From assembly GCF_006274605.1 (NCBI RefSeq), contig NZ_CP040846.1:930001-994000 (forward strand): a DNA stretch of 64,000 bases, written 5' to 3'. The notes under the pieces are model-generated. The model was not told the DNA's origin. It searched no databases and saw only the letters and a program-made list of their open reading frames with translations. The translations under genes were made by a program, and so were the position numbers. The DNA comes from Thermococcus indicus. GTDB lineage: Archaea; Methanobacteriota_B; Thermococci; Thermococcales; Thermococcaceae. Shown here piece after piece: positions 27,505-38,142 of this stretch; the first letter of the stretch is position 1, and each line of letters starts with the position of its first letter.

Positions 27505-28365
27505 TCACAACCGTCCCATCGCCCCGATGAAGTGGAACAGCAACTTTGCCGCCGTTAGGGCAGTCACGTCCCCAAGCTCGCTTCCCGCGACCTCCATTAT
27601 GTCGAAGCCGGCTATCCTCTTGTTCTCCACGAGCCATTCCACGGCTTCAACGACGTCCCAGAACCTCAAACCACCCGCTTCGGGGGTTCCGGTAGATGGA
27701 ACCAGGGAGAGGTCGAACGCGTCGATATCAATCGAGATGTAAACCGGCTCCGGGAGGGGCTTCACCAGCTCGACGAAGGCGTCAAAGCTGTAGTCCCTCG
27801 CGTGCACCCACTGAATTCCGCTCTCCTCTGCATAAGCCACCTCCTCCCTCGTGCCGCTCCTTATTCCGAACATCGCCTCCTTGACCCCGAGCTCCGCTAT
27901 CCTCCTCGCCACGCAGGCGTGGTTGTATGGGTTGTCCTCGTAGCTCTCGCGCAGGTCGAGGTGGGCATCGAAGACGACGTAGCTTTTGGGTTTCAATGCC
28001 TCGACCGCCCCCAGGGTCTGGGAGTGCTCGCCGCCCAGGAGTATCGGGATAACAGAAGGATTGGCACGCTTGAGCTCCTCGACGGTTTCCCTAACCCTGT
28101 CCGCGGTCTTACGAGGATCACCGGCGACAACGGCAACGTCCCCGATGTCCGCTATGGGAAGTTCAGCTATGTCAACGTCGTAGTCGAGGACGTAGCTCTC
28201 GAGGTTGAGCGTCGCGTGCCTGATGAGCGTTGGCCCGAACCTCGCGCCGGGCTTGAAACTAGTCGTTCCGTCGAAGGGCACACCCAGGATAACGAATCTG
28301 GCATCCTCGGGCTCAGCAAGGGGAAATTCAAGCTTGAGCGTCTCGTAGGTGTACAGGAAGTCCAT
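27505..28365 (-). CDS. speB: agmatinase / ureohydrolase family enzyme
   Basis: 286 residues with the Mn-binding ureohydrolase motifs GGEHSQTLG, FDAHLDLRESYEDNPYNHAC and SIDIDAFDLSLVPSTGTPEAGG. In Thermococcus the homologue removes urea from N1-aminopropylagmatine to give spermidine, which differs from the bacterial agmatine route; assignment here is by family. It lies about 70 bases downstream of the aIF5A gene on the same strand, which is meaningful because spermidine supplies the aminobutyl group that modifies aIF5A. ATG at 28365 is preceded by GGAGGTGCGAGT. Confidence 0.9.
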   Translation of the reverse strand: MDFLYTYETLKLEFPLAEPEDARFVILGVPFDGTTSFKPGARFGPTLIRHATLNLESYVLDYDVDIAELPIADIGDVAVVAGDPRKTADRVRETVEELKRANPSVIPILLGGEHSQTLGAVEALKPKSYVVFDAHLDLRESYEDNPYNHACVARRIAELGVKEAMFGIRSGTREEVAYAEESGIQWVHARDYSFDAFVELVKPLPEPVYISIDIDAFDLSLVPSTGTPEAGGLRFWDVVEAVEWLVENKRIAGFDIMEVAGSELGDVTALTAAKLLFHFIGAMGRL

Positions 28366-28434
28366 ACTCGCACCTCCGGGAAGAATTGGAGTGTACTCTT
28401 AAAAGGTTGCGGGAAATAGAAGAGCGGAGAGGGC

Positions 28435-28845
28435 TCACTCGCCCTTGAGCCTCATTATCTTGATCCTGCCAAGGGTCTCCCAGTACTCGACGTTGATACC
28501 TTCCTTGAGCTGGTCCTTGACTTCGTCGGCGACGCCGCCCTCGAGCGGGATGTCGAAGAGCTCGTAGGTCTCCATGTCCATGATCTGGACGGTGTCCGGG
28601 GTCATGGCTATTATCTGGGCGGTTCTCTTGTCGATGATCGGAACGTCAACCTCGGCGCTGGTGGGCTTGACGATGCTCCTGACCTTGCCGTCGAAGATTC
28701 CAACGGCCTCGATCCTGGCCTTGGCTGAACCGTGCTTTCCGGGCGAGGAAACGGTTATGTTGCCGATCCTGCAGGGCTCACCGTCGATGAGGATGTACCT
28801 TCCGGGCTTGAGCTTGCTAACCTGAACCTTGGTCTTGTCTCCCAT
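28435..28845 (-). CDS. translation factor aIF5A
   Basis: 136 residues, full length. aIF5A helps the ribosome through difficult peptide bonds and carries deoxyhypusine or hypusine on one lysine. The modification loop is visible as [17 protein letters not shown], with K37 as the expected site, followed by the OB-fold C-terminal domain ([14 protein letters not shown]). The ATG follows GGGAGGT, and TTTTTTAAAG at about 28888-28897 on the minus strand is a likely TATA box. The speB gene downstream provides the spermidine used for this modification. Confidence 0.95.
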   Translation of the reverse strand: MGDKTKVQVSKLKPGRYILIDGEPCRIGNITVSSPGKHGSAKARIEAVGIFDGKVRSIVKPTSAEVDVPIIDKRTAQIIAMTPDTVQIMDMETYELFDIPLEGGVADEVKDQLKEGINVEYWETLGRIKIMRLKGE

Positions 28846-28919
28846 TTTTCAGACCTCCCATAAGCGTTCTAAAACCGATTGGGAAGGGTCTTTAAAAAAT
28901 TTTTGAATAAAGGGAGAAA

Positions 28920-30299
28920 TCAACGGCGGGTCTTCAGCAGCATGCCGTTCATGAGCACCGGCACGAGGAGCACGAGACCCAGCACCGCACCGATCTTCAC
29001 CGGCATCTTCGGGGCGGTGAGCGAGTAGTAGAGGGTCGCCAGCCCGCTGACGAAGAGGAGCAGTATCACAGCCGAGACCACCGCTTTATTATGTGTCAGC
29101 TCCGAGGAAAGCAGCGGGTAGCTCTCGACCGCGGCCATGAGCGCCGCCACGGCAAATGGCACAACAACGAACATCGTCCTGACGTCACCCACCACCATGG
29201 CGCCGGCAACTATCATGCCTATGAGCCCCACGAACCCCAGGCTCTGGTTTCTCCCCAGCTGCATAACCTCGGAGAGCATCTGGCTGCCCATCTCTATGAG
29301 GATAATTATGGTCGTGAGGCCCGCGAGGTATAGGGACAGCATCAGTAGCGCTATGAGGGTCGTGTCGTTGGGCACGTTGCCCCTCAGTATCTCGGGAATC
29401 GAGTAGAACACCTCGATGGAATCCATCGGACTCTTCTCGCTGTTGGTGGCGTAGTCCTTGAGGTCGTTGAACTTCATGAAAAGCTTCATGGACTCATCCG
29501 CGGGGATGTTCGGGTTCTGGAACGCCTCGCCGTAGGCCTGGTAGGCGGCGCCCAGGGAGTAGGCGACGGTGAAAGCCGCGGCGAAGCTGAGGAGTATCTG
29601 GAGGGCGAAAACCGCCGCGAGGACTTTCCTCAGGTCGAGCTCCTCGGGGGTGAAGCTGCCTATAACGTAGTAAACCCCCGCGCCAAGACCAAGGGAGATG
29701 AAGACGGAAACGGTCATGAACAGAACTCCCCTCGTCGTCAGGGGCAGGTCAAAGGACGTTATTGAGGATACCGCACCCTCCATGTACTGGACCGCCTGTG
29801 GCGCGGTGACCGTGCTGAGTGCCTGGTTTCTGATCATGAACGCCGAAGCGAGGGCGAAGAGAACGAAGAGTATCGAGACGACCGAGATGAACTCGAGGGT
29901 TCTGCCCTTTGCCATTATGAGCATAATGACGGAGAGCAATACAGTTCCAAGGGCCAGGACTGGAATGTACCTCGAGCCCACCCCGAAGATGAGGGCGAGG
30001 CCGTAGGAGGAGTAGTAGGTGGTGACGCCGAGCATTATCATCAGGAACATCATCAGGCTGAATATCAGTGCGGGAGTCCTGGCTATCTTAAAGAACAGCT
30101 CGTATATGAGGTAGCGGGTCTTCTTGGTGCTCTCAGCCTCGCTGTATATCAGGAACAGTGCCACCAGCATCGGAAGGAGCGAAATCAGGAATCCCTTAAG
30201 CCCAAAGGTTATGTAGTACTTCGGCATAACCAGGAAGTTCCATATTCCAAGGACGTATCCGGCGATTAAGAACGCCATCAGGAAGCTTATTTTTCGCAT
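28920..30299 (-). CDS. polytopic membrane protein, possibly a secondary transporter
   Basis: 459 residues with about 12 hydrophobic segments. The beginning (AFLIAGYVLGIWNFLVMPKYY, then KGFLISLLPMLVALFLIYSEAE) resembles the first two helices of sodium:neurotransmitter symporters and related LeuT-fold carriers (unwound GxxxGxxNFxxxP and a Glu at the end of helix 2), but the match is weak. A 40-residue loop (PNIPADESMKLFMKFNDLKD) separates two six-helix halves. Substrate unknown. GGGGGTG precedes the ATG. It reads toward aIF5A with T runs between them. Confidence 0.6.
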   Translation of the reverse strand: MRKISFLMAFLIAGYVLGIWNFLVMPKYYITFGLKGFLISLLPMLVALFLIYSEAESTKKTRYLIYELFFKIARTPALIFSLMMFLMIMLGVTTYYSSYGLALIFGVGSRYIPVLALGTVLLSVIMLIMAKGRTLEFISVVSILFVLFALASAFMIRNQALSTVTAPQAVQYMEGAVSSITSFDLPLTTRGVLFMTVSVFISLGLGAGVYYVIGSFTPEELDLRKVLAAVFALQILLSFAAAFTVAYSLGAAYQAYGEAFQNPNIPADESMKLFMKFNDLKDYATNSEKSPMDSIEVFYSIPEILRGNVPNDTTLIALLMLSLYLAGLTTIIILIEMGSQMLSEVMQLGRNQSLGFVGLIGMIVAGAMVVGDVRTMFVVVPFAVAALMAAVESYPLLSSELTHNKAVVSAVILLLFVSGLATLYYSLTAPKMPVKIGAVLGLVLLVPVLMNGMLLKTRR

Positions 30300-30400
30300 G
30301 GATTAACACCCCCGGTAGGTTTACCTTTTGGTGCTGCTTTGAACGCCAAAAAATAAGCATAAACGAAATATAAAAACATTATGTAGCTTTTTCGCTTTTT

Positions 30401-32126
<1,726 letters not shown>

Positions 32127-32153
32127 GGTAACACCCTTAGTAACTTGGCGAAG

Positions 32154-32164
32154 GTATATATAAG
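32154..32164. promoter_or_regulatory. bidirectional TATA box of SDH-like gene and metallophosphoesterase
   Basis: GTATATATAAG is a TATA box on both strands. On the plus strand its centre is about 26 bases before the ATG at 32185, implying a leaderless transcript. On the minus strand it places the start of transcription near 32133, a few bases before the ATG at 32126. The two genes are therefore likely to compete for, or share, one TBP site. Confidence 0.5.
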
Positions 32165-32184
32165 CCCTGCTCCTACTCTTCTTG

Positions 32185-32763
32185 ATGCCGATACGACTTC
32201 CCCTCTTTCGAAAAAAGGTCCTGGAGCTGCTGTCCTCCACCGACGAGACGAAGGTCATGCACATCAGCGACACCCCGGAGAGCGCCTACCGCTTCATAGG
32301 TGAGCTTATCGAGGAGGTCCGCCCGGAGTACGTTATCCACACGGGCGACCTCGCGGACAACATAAAACTTGAGCGAAGACCCGACATGAAGCCGCTCTAC
32401 ATTGGGGCGGTGAGGAAGCTGGCCCGCGTACTCAAAAACCCCGGGATGGAACTCTACGTGGTCCCCGGCAACGAGGATGATCCCCCGGTAGTCCGGGAGT
32501 TCTTCAGGGAAAGCGTCGTCGAACCCGGAACCATCGTTGAGATAGTGGGCAGAAGGTTCGCCCTTGGCCACACGTGGAGGGAGGTAGCCAACCTGGACGC
32601 CGATTTCAGACTGTACGGCCACAACTTTAAGCTGATAGACCGGGGACTGAACGGCGTCCTCGGTGTTAACTTCGTTCTTCTCCCGAGCGGGAAGGCCTAC
32701 CGGGTGAAGTATCCCGGCGGGACGGATTTTGAGAGGGGATACAAGATGTGGAGGGGATTATGA
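32185..32763 (+). CDS. calcineurin-like metallophosphoesterase
   Basis: 192 residues from the ATG at 32185. Motifs of the small YfcE/MJ0936-type phosphoesterases are visible: VMHISDTPES (in place of DxH), VIHTGDLADN, VVPGNEDDP (GNxD) and FALGHTWR with LYGHNFK (GH motifs), giving a two-metal phosphodiesterase site. The first motif reads SDTPE and not the common SDTHG, so the usual His ligand is replaced. The substrate is unknown. The stop overlaps the start of the next gene (ATGATG), so the two are coupled. Confidence 0.85.
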   Translation: MPIRLPLFRKKVLELLSSTDETKVMHISDTPESAYRFIGELIEEVRPEYVIHTGDLADNIKLERRPDMKPLYIGAVRKLARVLKNPGMELYVVPGNEDDPPVVREFFRESVVEPGTIVEIVGRRFALGHTWREVANLDADFRLYGHNFKLIDRGLNGVLGVNFVLLPSGKAYRVKYPGGTDFERGYKMWRGL

Positions 32764-33737
32764 TGAAGGTTCTCCGCTTTGGGCCGTCCATTATTTTCCT
32801 CAGAACCGGGGACATCCCGGCCGTGAAGAGGGCCCTCTCTGAGGCCTTTGGGGTCGATGAGATACCAACGGACGATGCGATTAAGAGGAGCAGCGAGTTC
32901 GAGACGATAGTCTTCGTCACGGACGAATGGAAGAAGGAGACGATACCGCCTGAGACGGCGTTTCTTCTGAGCTGTCATGCTCCCGTCGTTCTGAGCACGG
33001 TGGTTAACAGAAGGCTTCCGGTAGAAAAGGTTCATGTGGAGAGCACGCTGGTATTCATAAGGGTCCCCAGCAAGGTTGAGGAGGGCCTGAAGCTCCTCTC
33101 CGAAAAGTATGGCGGAGAGATAATGGACATAAGGACCGCCCTTGACGAGGGTGAGGCCGGAGACACTATAATCGGCGTAACCAGGAAGAAGCTCAACTCC
33201 CCAATCGGGCCGGAGGACATCGATGGTGCAGTCCTCGTCCGCAGGGACTTTCTTGAGGTTTACAGGGAGCTGAGCGTTGACCTCCCGGTTCTGCTCCTCA
33301 AGCTGATGCCCGAGTGGAACGAGATCACGATTAAAATCTACGACACCGACAAGCGCTACGAGGAGAACATAGAGCGGCTGATGATGGTCATAGAGGACCT
33401 TGACCTTGGCTTCGTCGTTGGAGAGGGCTGGGACTGGGACTATCCAAGGCCGTTCATGCGCGTTCCGGTTTACAAGCTCAAGCTCCTGACGTGGGAGGAC
33501 CCGGTTCGCGTTAAGTTCCTGCTCAAAGGCATTGAGTACCACGGCTACAAGCGCCTCTGCGACATAGACGTTTTTGTCGAGGGAAAGAAGATTCACTGGA
33601 CGGCCCTCGGGAAGTTCGATTCAAAGTTCGAGCTGGCCAAGGCCGCGCGGGAAGAGCTGGAGAGGAACCTCAGCGGGGATGTTCTGGAGAGGCTTAGAAA
33701 AGTAGAGGAAGCCCTGGTTGCGGAATCAAAGGATTAA
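32763..33737 (+). CDS. conserved hypothetical protein
   Basis: 324 residues (325 if the ATG at 32760 is used); GGAGGGG lies seven bases before 32763. No family recognised. Soluble, alpha/beta. The N-terminal ~125 residues look like a small domain (VLRFGPSIIFLRTGDIPAVK), followed by a second region with IKIYDTDKRYEENIERLMMV and GEGWDWDYPRPFMRVPVYK. No membrane segment or metal motif is seen. It is coupled to the metallophosphoesterase and ends convergently with the m5C methyltransferase gene (4-base overlap). Confidence 0.75.
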   Translation: MKVLRFGPSIIFLRTGDIPAVKRALSEAFGVDEIPTDDAIKRSSEFETIVFVTDEWKKETIPPETAFLLSCHAPVVLSTVVNRRLPVEKVHVESTLVFIRVPSKVEEGLKLLSEKYGGEIMDIRTALDEGEAGDTIIGVTRKKLNSPIGPEDIDGAVLVRRDFLEVYRELSVDLPVLLLKLMPEWNEITIKIYDTDKRYEENIERLMMVIEDLDLGFVVGEGWDWDYPRPFMRVPVYKLKLLTWEDPVRVKFLLKGIEYHGYKRLCDIDVFVEGKKIHWTALGKFDSKFELAKAAREELERNLSGDVLERLRKVEEALVAESKD

Positions 33738-34663
33738 AGCTTTTTAATCTTTGTAACAAAAAAGCCGCTCGTCCCGTGCCTGTCGGGATAGAAGCGCCTT
33801 GCCTTCCTTATTTCCTCACTCAGCTCGATTCCGAAGGGGTTTGTCAGTGCTGGCTCGCCGTGGCGGAGCGGAAGCAGTTCAACGTTGAAGTTATCAAGAA
33901 CCCACTGGATAACGAACTCGTTTTCTTCGGGCTCGAGGGAGCAGGTGGAGTAGACGAGGATTCCTCCTTTCTTGAGGACGCTCAGTCCCTTTTCGAGGAG
34001 CTTCATCTGAAGGTTCTGGCAGAACCTGACATCCTCCATCGTGCGGCTGGACTTTCTCTCGGGATTCTTGTGTATGGTGCCTGAGCCGGTGCACGGGGCG
34101 TCGAGGAGTATTTTGTCGAACTCGACGCCAAGTTCGTCTATGTGGAGCGAGGACTTGTGGATGAGCACGGTATTGGTTATCCCGAGGCGCGAGAGGTTTA
34201 ACCGGGTCTCCTTCAAGCGCTCCTCACCGACGTCGAAGGCGTAGATTATCCCCTCGTTCTCCATGAGCTGAGCCATGTAGCTCGTCTTTCCGCCGGGGGC
34301 GGCGGCCATATCCGCAACTACCTCGCCGGGCTTAGGTTCGAGAGCTACGGGAGGATACATCGAGCTGGCCTCCTGAATGTAGAGGAGGCCGCTGAGATAT
34401 TCCGGGGTGGAGGTTATCGAGAAAGGCTCACGCGTGAGACAGAAACCTTCCCTCGCCCAGGGGACTCTCTTAAACTGGAAGCCCTTCTTGTTGAGGAGTT
34501 TGGTGAGCCCTGGAACTTCGATGCGAAGGGTATTCACGCGAAAGCACCTTGGCAGGGGCCTCTCCATTGCCTCTGCTATGCTTAAGGCCCTCTCGCCCCA
34601 TAGCTTGTAATAGCGCTCCGCGAAGGTTTTTGAGTAGCCGAGACTAAAGAGCTTTTCCAGCAT
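33734..34663 (-). CDS. NOL1/NOP2/Sun family RNA m5C methyltransferase
   Basis: 309 residues from the ATG at 34663. SAM motif ADMAAAPGGKTSYMAQL, DAPCTGSGTI (the TC motif Cys that resolves the intermediate) and the catalytic Cys in VYSTCSLEPEENEFVI are all present, preceded by the family N-terminal segment RCFRVNTLRI. It should methylate C5 of cytosine in tRNA or rRNA; the site cannot be told. An in-frame extension to 34759 is rejected because GATTTTAAACC at about 34684-34694 on the minus strand is a TATA box that puts transcription at the ATG itself. Confidence 0.9.
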   Translation of the reverse strand: MLEKLFSLGYSKTFAERYYKLWGERALSIAEAMERPLPRCFRVNTLRIEVPGLTKLLNKKGFQFKRVPWAREGFCLTREPFSITSTPEYLSGLLYIQEASSMYPPVALEPKPGEVVADMAAAPGGKTSYMAQLMENEGIIYAFDVGEERLKETRLNLSRLGITNTVLIHKSSLHIDELGVEFDKILLDAPCTGSGTIHKNPERKSSRTMEDVRFCQNLQMKLLEKGLSVLKKGGILVYSTCSLEPEENEFVIQWVLDNFNVELLPLRHGEPALTNPFGIELSEEIRKARRFYPDRHGTSGFFVTKIKKL

Positions 34664-34691
34664 GGGGGAGAGTTGGGATAGGGGTTTAAAA

Positions 34692-36011
34692 TCATATTGA
34701 CCTTCTGCTCTTCTCCAGACCGTAGAGGTAGAGCGAGACCGGGACGGTGTCTTTCCCAAGCTCGTCCTTTGAGAGGTAGATGACAGGGAATGAATAGGTT
34801 TTCCGCTTTACCTTTCCGTACTTGACCTCGATTCCGAAGAACTTTCCATGCTCCTTTATCACGAGGTCGCACTCCTTGTTCCTGTCGTAGTAGAAGCCCG
34901 CAAAGGCGTGCTTCTCCCGGAGTATAGGCTCCTCAATGTGCCATATGGCGTGGGAGGCGACGGTGTTTTCAACGAGCCACTCCACGTTGGCCTCAACGAA
35001 CTCAACCGGATTCTCCCCGAGGTAAACCGCGAGGGCAGTCGCTATGAGCGGGCTCTGAAAGACTATCTTCTTTTCCTTCCGGTGGGCGTGCCGTTTTTTG
35101 GTTATGTCCCAGGCCTCAAGGGTGTAAATCACCCTCGCGCTCTCAAGGGTCGAAAGGTATTCCCTCACCGTTGGGTGGGAAACCCCGATTTCCCCTGCGA
35201 GGGTCACGTAATCAACGCGGTTGCCCCTGAGCCTGAAAATCGCCTCCAAGAGCTCCCTCGCAATCTCCTCGCTCTTCCCGGATTTTGCAATCTCGCCGAG
35301 GACCAGCCTTATTATCTCCTCGTAGCGTTCCTCCTTCACCGTTCTGGAGCGTTTAAACTCAAGAATCGCCTCCGGAAAACCGCCCGTGAGAAGGTACGAG
35401 TAGAACAGCCCTTCAAGCTCCTCATACCAGGGGAAGATGCCATCAACGTCCGGTTCACTGTACCGAAATGAGACGTCGGGCAGTTTGGGGTTCATAAACC
35501 GTGCGAATTCCCTGAAGTTGAGGGGGTCGAAGTAGTACTCGTTGCCCTCAATGCCCCTGCCGGGTAAAAGCTCGGCCTTCTTCTCCAGCTCAACAGGATT
35601 CGAGCCTGTGGCTACTGTAGTTATCCCTTCTTCGCCGAGTTCCTTGAGTAGGAGACGCCAGCCATCGAGATAAGTTATCTCGTCGAGGAAAACATAAAGC
35701 TCCCCGTGTCTCAGCCTTAGCTCGTCTATAAAGCCCTTAACTTCCCTCCGCGTGAACCTGTCGCAGGGAATGTAGACGATTCTCTGAGCGGGTATGTCTT
35801 CCGAGATTAGCCTCTTCACGAGGGTTTTAATGTAAAAGCTCTTGCCGGCACGGCGGATTCCTCTGAGGAGCGTTATAGAACCTTCTCTTATCCCAATTTC
35901 CTTTCTTGGGATTACCTCCTTTGCACGGGAGAGGTTCGGGTCTTCCCGCTCCCAGCCTTCTCCCCTCCACCACGGGTTGTGCCTGACGAGTTTAACTATC
36001 TTGACTGTCAT
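34692..36011 (-). CDS. archaeal AAA_14/DUF4143-type ATPase
   Basis: 439 residues from the ATG at 36011. The Walker A motif is LLRGIRRAGKSFYIKTL (about residues 48-64), Walker B LYVFLDEITYL, and a sensor-like VATGSNPVEL. A winged helix follows (YVTLAGEIGVSHPTVREYLS). The DUF4143-type C-terminal region ends with a restriction-nuclease-like fold, KECDLVIKEHGKFFGIEVKY. The family is abundant in hyperthermophilic archaea with no fixed role. Its promoter carries four palindromes at exact 32-bp spacing and a TATA box in the spacer between sites 1 and 2, so it is probably tightly repressed, perhaps by itself. Confidence 0.85.
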   Translation of the reverse strand: MTVKIVKLVRHNPWWRGEGWEREDPNLSRAKEVIPRKEIGIREGSITLLRGIRRAGKSFYIKTLVKRLISEDIPAQRIVYIPCDRFTRREVKGFIDELRLRHGELYVFLDEITYLDGWRLLLKELGEEGITTVATGSNPVELEKKAELLPGRGIEGNEYYFDPLNFREFARFMNPKLPDVSFRYSEPDVDGIFPWYEELEGLFYSYLLTGGFPEAILEFKRSRTVKEERYEEIIRLVLGEIAKSGKSEEIARELLEAIFRLRGNRVDYVTLAGEIGVSHPTVREYLSTLESARVIYTLEAWDITKKRHAHRKEKKIVFQSPLIATALAVYLGENPVEFVEANVEWLVENTVASHAIWHIEEPILREKHAFAGFYYDRNKECDLVIKEHGKFFGIEVKYGKVKRKTYSFPVIYLSKDELGKDTVPVSLYLYGLEKSRRSI

Positions 36012-36130
36012 GTGTGAAAGTGCGCTTTCATAGCTTATAAGATTTATGAAGCTCAACTTTCACAGAAGGTACATTTTATGAAAGTGCACTTTCATAAACT
36101 GCACCATTTATGAAAGCTGGTTTTCATAAA
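36011..36130. promoter_or_regulatory. array of four palindromic sites at exact 32-bp pitch
   Basis: Four 24-bp sites begin at 36011, 36043, 36075 and 36107. The best copy (36075-36098) is a perfect palindrome with arm TTTATGAAAG, centre TGCA and the complementary arm. Site 4 has 10-bp perfect arms over a 6-bp centre. Site 1 matches site 3 at 19 of 24 positions and site 2 at 18 of 24. The 8-bp spacers differ. The first spacer (36035-36042) reads TCTTATAA on the minus strand, the likely TATA box of the ATPase gene, with start near 36011. The pitch is close to three DNA turns, so bound dimers would lie on one face. Confidence 0.75.
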
Positions 36131-36330
36131 TGCGGAGGACATAAAGGGAGTTTATAAAGCCCCAGAAGGTCAGAGAACTCCAAACCCACCACCCAGAAAT
36201 GCGAATCACGATTATAATAATCAAGCGTCGAATATCGAGACTGCCTCATGCCGGCAAAATACGTACTCCCGAGTATGATACTTTAGAGTAAGATTTCCGC
36301 GAGAATCTAAACCAGAAAAATAGAAGAGAA
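36131..36330. other. non-coding gap between palindrome array and argF end
   Basis: About 200 bases with no supported gene. A TTTATAAA-type element at 36150-36157 could act as a promoter in either direction. A small palindrome TACTC-CC-GAGTA lies at 36264-36275. I see no RNA gene or repeat that continues the upstream array. Confidence 0.4.
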
Positions 36331-37278
36331 TCAGACCTTTATCCCGCCCATGATGAGGGCCATCACCGCCTTCTGGGCGTGGAGCCTGTTTTCGGCCTCG
36401 TCGAAGACGACGCTGTTCGGGGAGTCAACAACGTCGTCCGTAACTTCTTCTCCGCGGTGGGCAGGGAGGCAGTGCATGAAGATGTAGTCCGGCTTGGCGT
36501 GCTTGACGAGGTCCTTGTTCACCTGGAACGGCTGGAATATCTTCCTCCTCTCCTCGGCCTCGGCCTCCTGGCCCATGCTGGCCCAGACGTCGGTGTAGAT
36601 GACGTCCGCGTCCTTAACCGCCTGAACCGGGTCGTGGAGGAGCTCGAAACTGCCACCACTCTCGGCCGCGTTCTTCTCGGCCCACTTGATGACCTTCTCG
36701 TCCGGCTCGAAGCCTTCGGGGGTTGCAACAACGACGTTTGCCCCAAGCTTGGTTCCGGCTATCATGAGCGAGTGGGCCACGTTGTTTCCATCACCGACGT
36801 AGACTATCTTGAGGCCGGCTATGCGGCCCTTCTTCTCGAGGATGGTCTGGTAGTCCGCTAAAGCCTGGCACGGGTGGGAAAAGTCAGACAGGCCGTTGAT
36901 GACCGGGACGCTGGCGTACTTGGCGAGGTCCTCGACGTCCTTGTGGGCGTAAACCCTCGCCATCATTCCGTCCACGTACCTGCTGAGGACGCGCGCGGTG
37001 TCGGCGATGGTCTCGCCGCGCCTGAGCTGGAGGTCGTTAGCGTTGAGGTAGAGGCCGTAGCCGCCGAGCTGGTAAATTCCAACCTCGAAGGAAATCCTCG
37101 TTCTGGTCGAGGGCTTCTGGAAGATCATGGCGAGCGTTTTGCCCTCGAGAACGCGGTGCGGCTTGCCTATCTTGTTCCAAATCTTCATCATTTCGGCCGT
37201 CTTGAGAATAGTCTCAATCTCCTCCCTCGTGAAGTCCTGAAGGCAGAGAACATCCCTTCCTGCAAGGCTAACCACCAT
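36331..37278 (-). CDS. argF: ornithine carbamoyltransferase
   Basis: 315 residues from the ATG at 37278, which follows GGTGAT; this equals the length of the Pyrococcus enzyme. It transfers the carbamoyl group between carbamoyl phosphate and ornithine/citrulline. The carbamoyl-phosphate motif STRTRISFEV and the ornithine-side motif FMHCLPAHRGEEVTD are present, with HPCQALADYQT and YTDVWASMGQEAEAE in place. No other arginine gene is beside it, so it may serve citrulline catabolism or salvage as well as synthesis (inference). A TATA-like GTTATTAAAA lies at about 37306-37315 on the minus strand. Confidence 0.95.
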   Translation of the reverse strand: MVVSLAGRDVLCLQDFTREEIETILKTAEMMKIWNKIGKPHRVLEGKTLAMIFQKPSTRTRISFEVGIYQLGGYGLYLNANDLQLRRGETIADTARVLSRYVDGMMARVYAHKDVEDLAKYASVPVINGLSDFSHPCQALADYQTILEKKGRIAGLKIVYVGDGNNVAHSLMIAGTKLGANVVVATPEGFEPDEKVIKWAEKNAAESGGSFELLHDPVQAVKDADVIYTDVWASMGQEAEAEERRKIFQPFQVNKDLVKHAKPDYIFMHCLPAHRGEEVTDDVVDSPNSVVFDEAENRLHAQKAVMALIMGGIKV

Positions 37279-37512
37279 GTGCATCACCGTCTAAAGCTGG
37301 GGCCCGGTTTTAATAACCCTTTCGTCGGAGAAAGCGTGATGGGACTGAAATCTTTTGAGCATCACTACACGTAGACTTTCCAAACGTAATGAGCGTTCCC
37401 GTATTCTCTGTCGCTTGCAGTACTTCCAATATTGGTGTGTTATGCTTTTATAGTCTCAGGTGGAAAACCTTTTAAATACTTATGAAGACATTTATTTTCG
37501 AGGTGATTGCCC

Positions 37513-38031
37513 GTGGGTGATTTGAAAAATGCCAAAATGATGGGTGGCATTGGAGCCATCCTGACCGTTGTGGGCCTCGGCTTCATAGGGTTTATCCTGA
37601 AGCTCCTGGCCGTCAAGAACATCGCCGAGGCCACCGGCAAGGGCGAAATATTCAGCAAGTACCTTTGGGCCGCCATACTGAACATACTGGCCAGCCTGAT
37701 ACTCGTGGGAACCATGTGGGGCGCGATACTGGGTGCCTCAAAGTCACCCGGGTTTGGTCTCGGCATGATGGGAGTGGGCGGTATCATCGCAGTGATTCTC
37801 ATGATAGCCGGTGTCTGGTTCATGAAACAGAGCTACGACATGATCTCAGAGGAGACCGGGGTGGGCATGTTCCACACGGTCGCACTGCTGTACATCGCCG
37901 GTGCCATCCTAATGATAGTCATGATCGGTGGACTGCTTATCATCATAGCGGCAATCCTCGAGATAATCGCGTTCTTCTCACTGCCCGACGAGCTTGAGAA
38001 ACCTGGCGAGGACGCAGTAGTCGTCGCCTGA
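37513..38031 (+). CDS. DUF996 family membrane protein
   Basis: 172 residues from the GTG at 37513, which sits six bases after GAGGTGAT. Four hydrophobic segments with repeated Gly, the first GGIGAILTVVGLGFIGFILKLL and the last AGAILMIVMIGGLLIIIAAIL, as in DUF996. The short hydrophilic loop KNIAEATGKGEIFSKYL after helix one is the family signature. Role unknown. TTTTAAATACTT at about 37469-37480 is a likely TATA box. The N-terminal sequence (DLKNAKMMGG) shows no signal peptide. Confidence 0.8.
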   Translation: MGDLKNAKMMGGIGAILTVVGLGFIGFILKLLAVKNIAEATGKGEIFSKYLWAAILNILASLILVGTMWGAILGASKSPGFGLGMMGVGGIIAVILMIAGVWFMKQSYDMISEETGVGMFHTVALLYIAGAILMIVMIGGLLIIIAAILEIIAFFSLPDELEKPGEDAVVVA

Positions 38032-38142
38032 CCTCCTTTCCTTTTTGAACGACGGTGTCGTTTGGCAACTCGAGTTTCACTTTTCTCGGACCTCCCCAGT
38101 AAACCTAATAAACCCGGGACTCTTTTTCCTCCGGTGGCGGTC

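Noticed and set aside
36011-36130. CRISPR array
   Set aside because: Only four palindromic units, 8-bp spacers and variable copies; it fits operators or iterons.
36264-36275. Palindrome TACTC-CC-GAGTA as another regulator site
   Set aside because: Single short copy with no clear promoter beside it.
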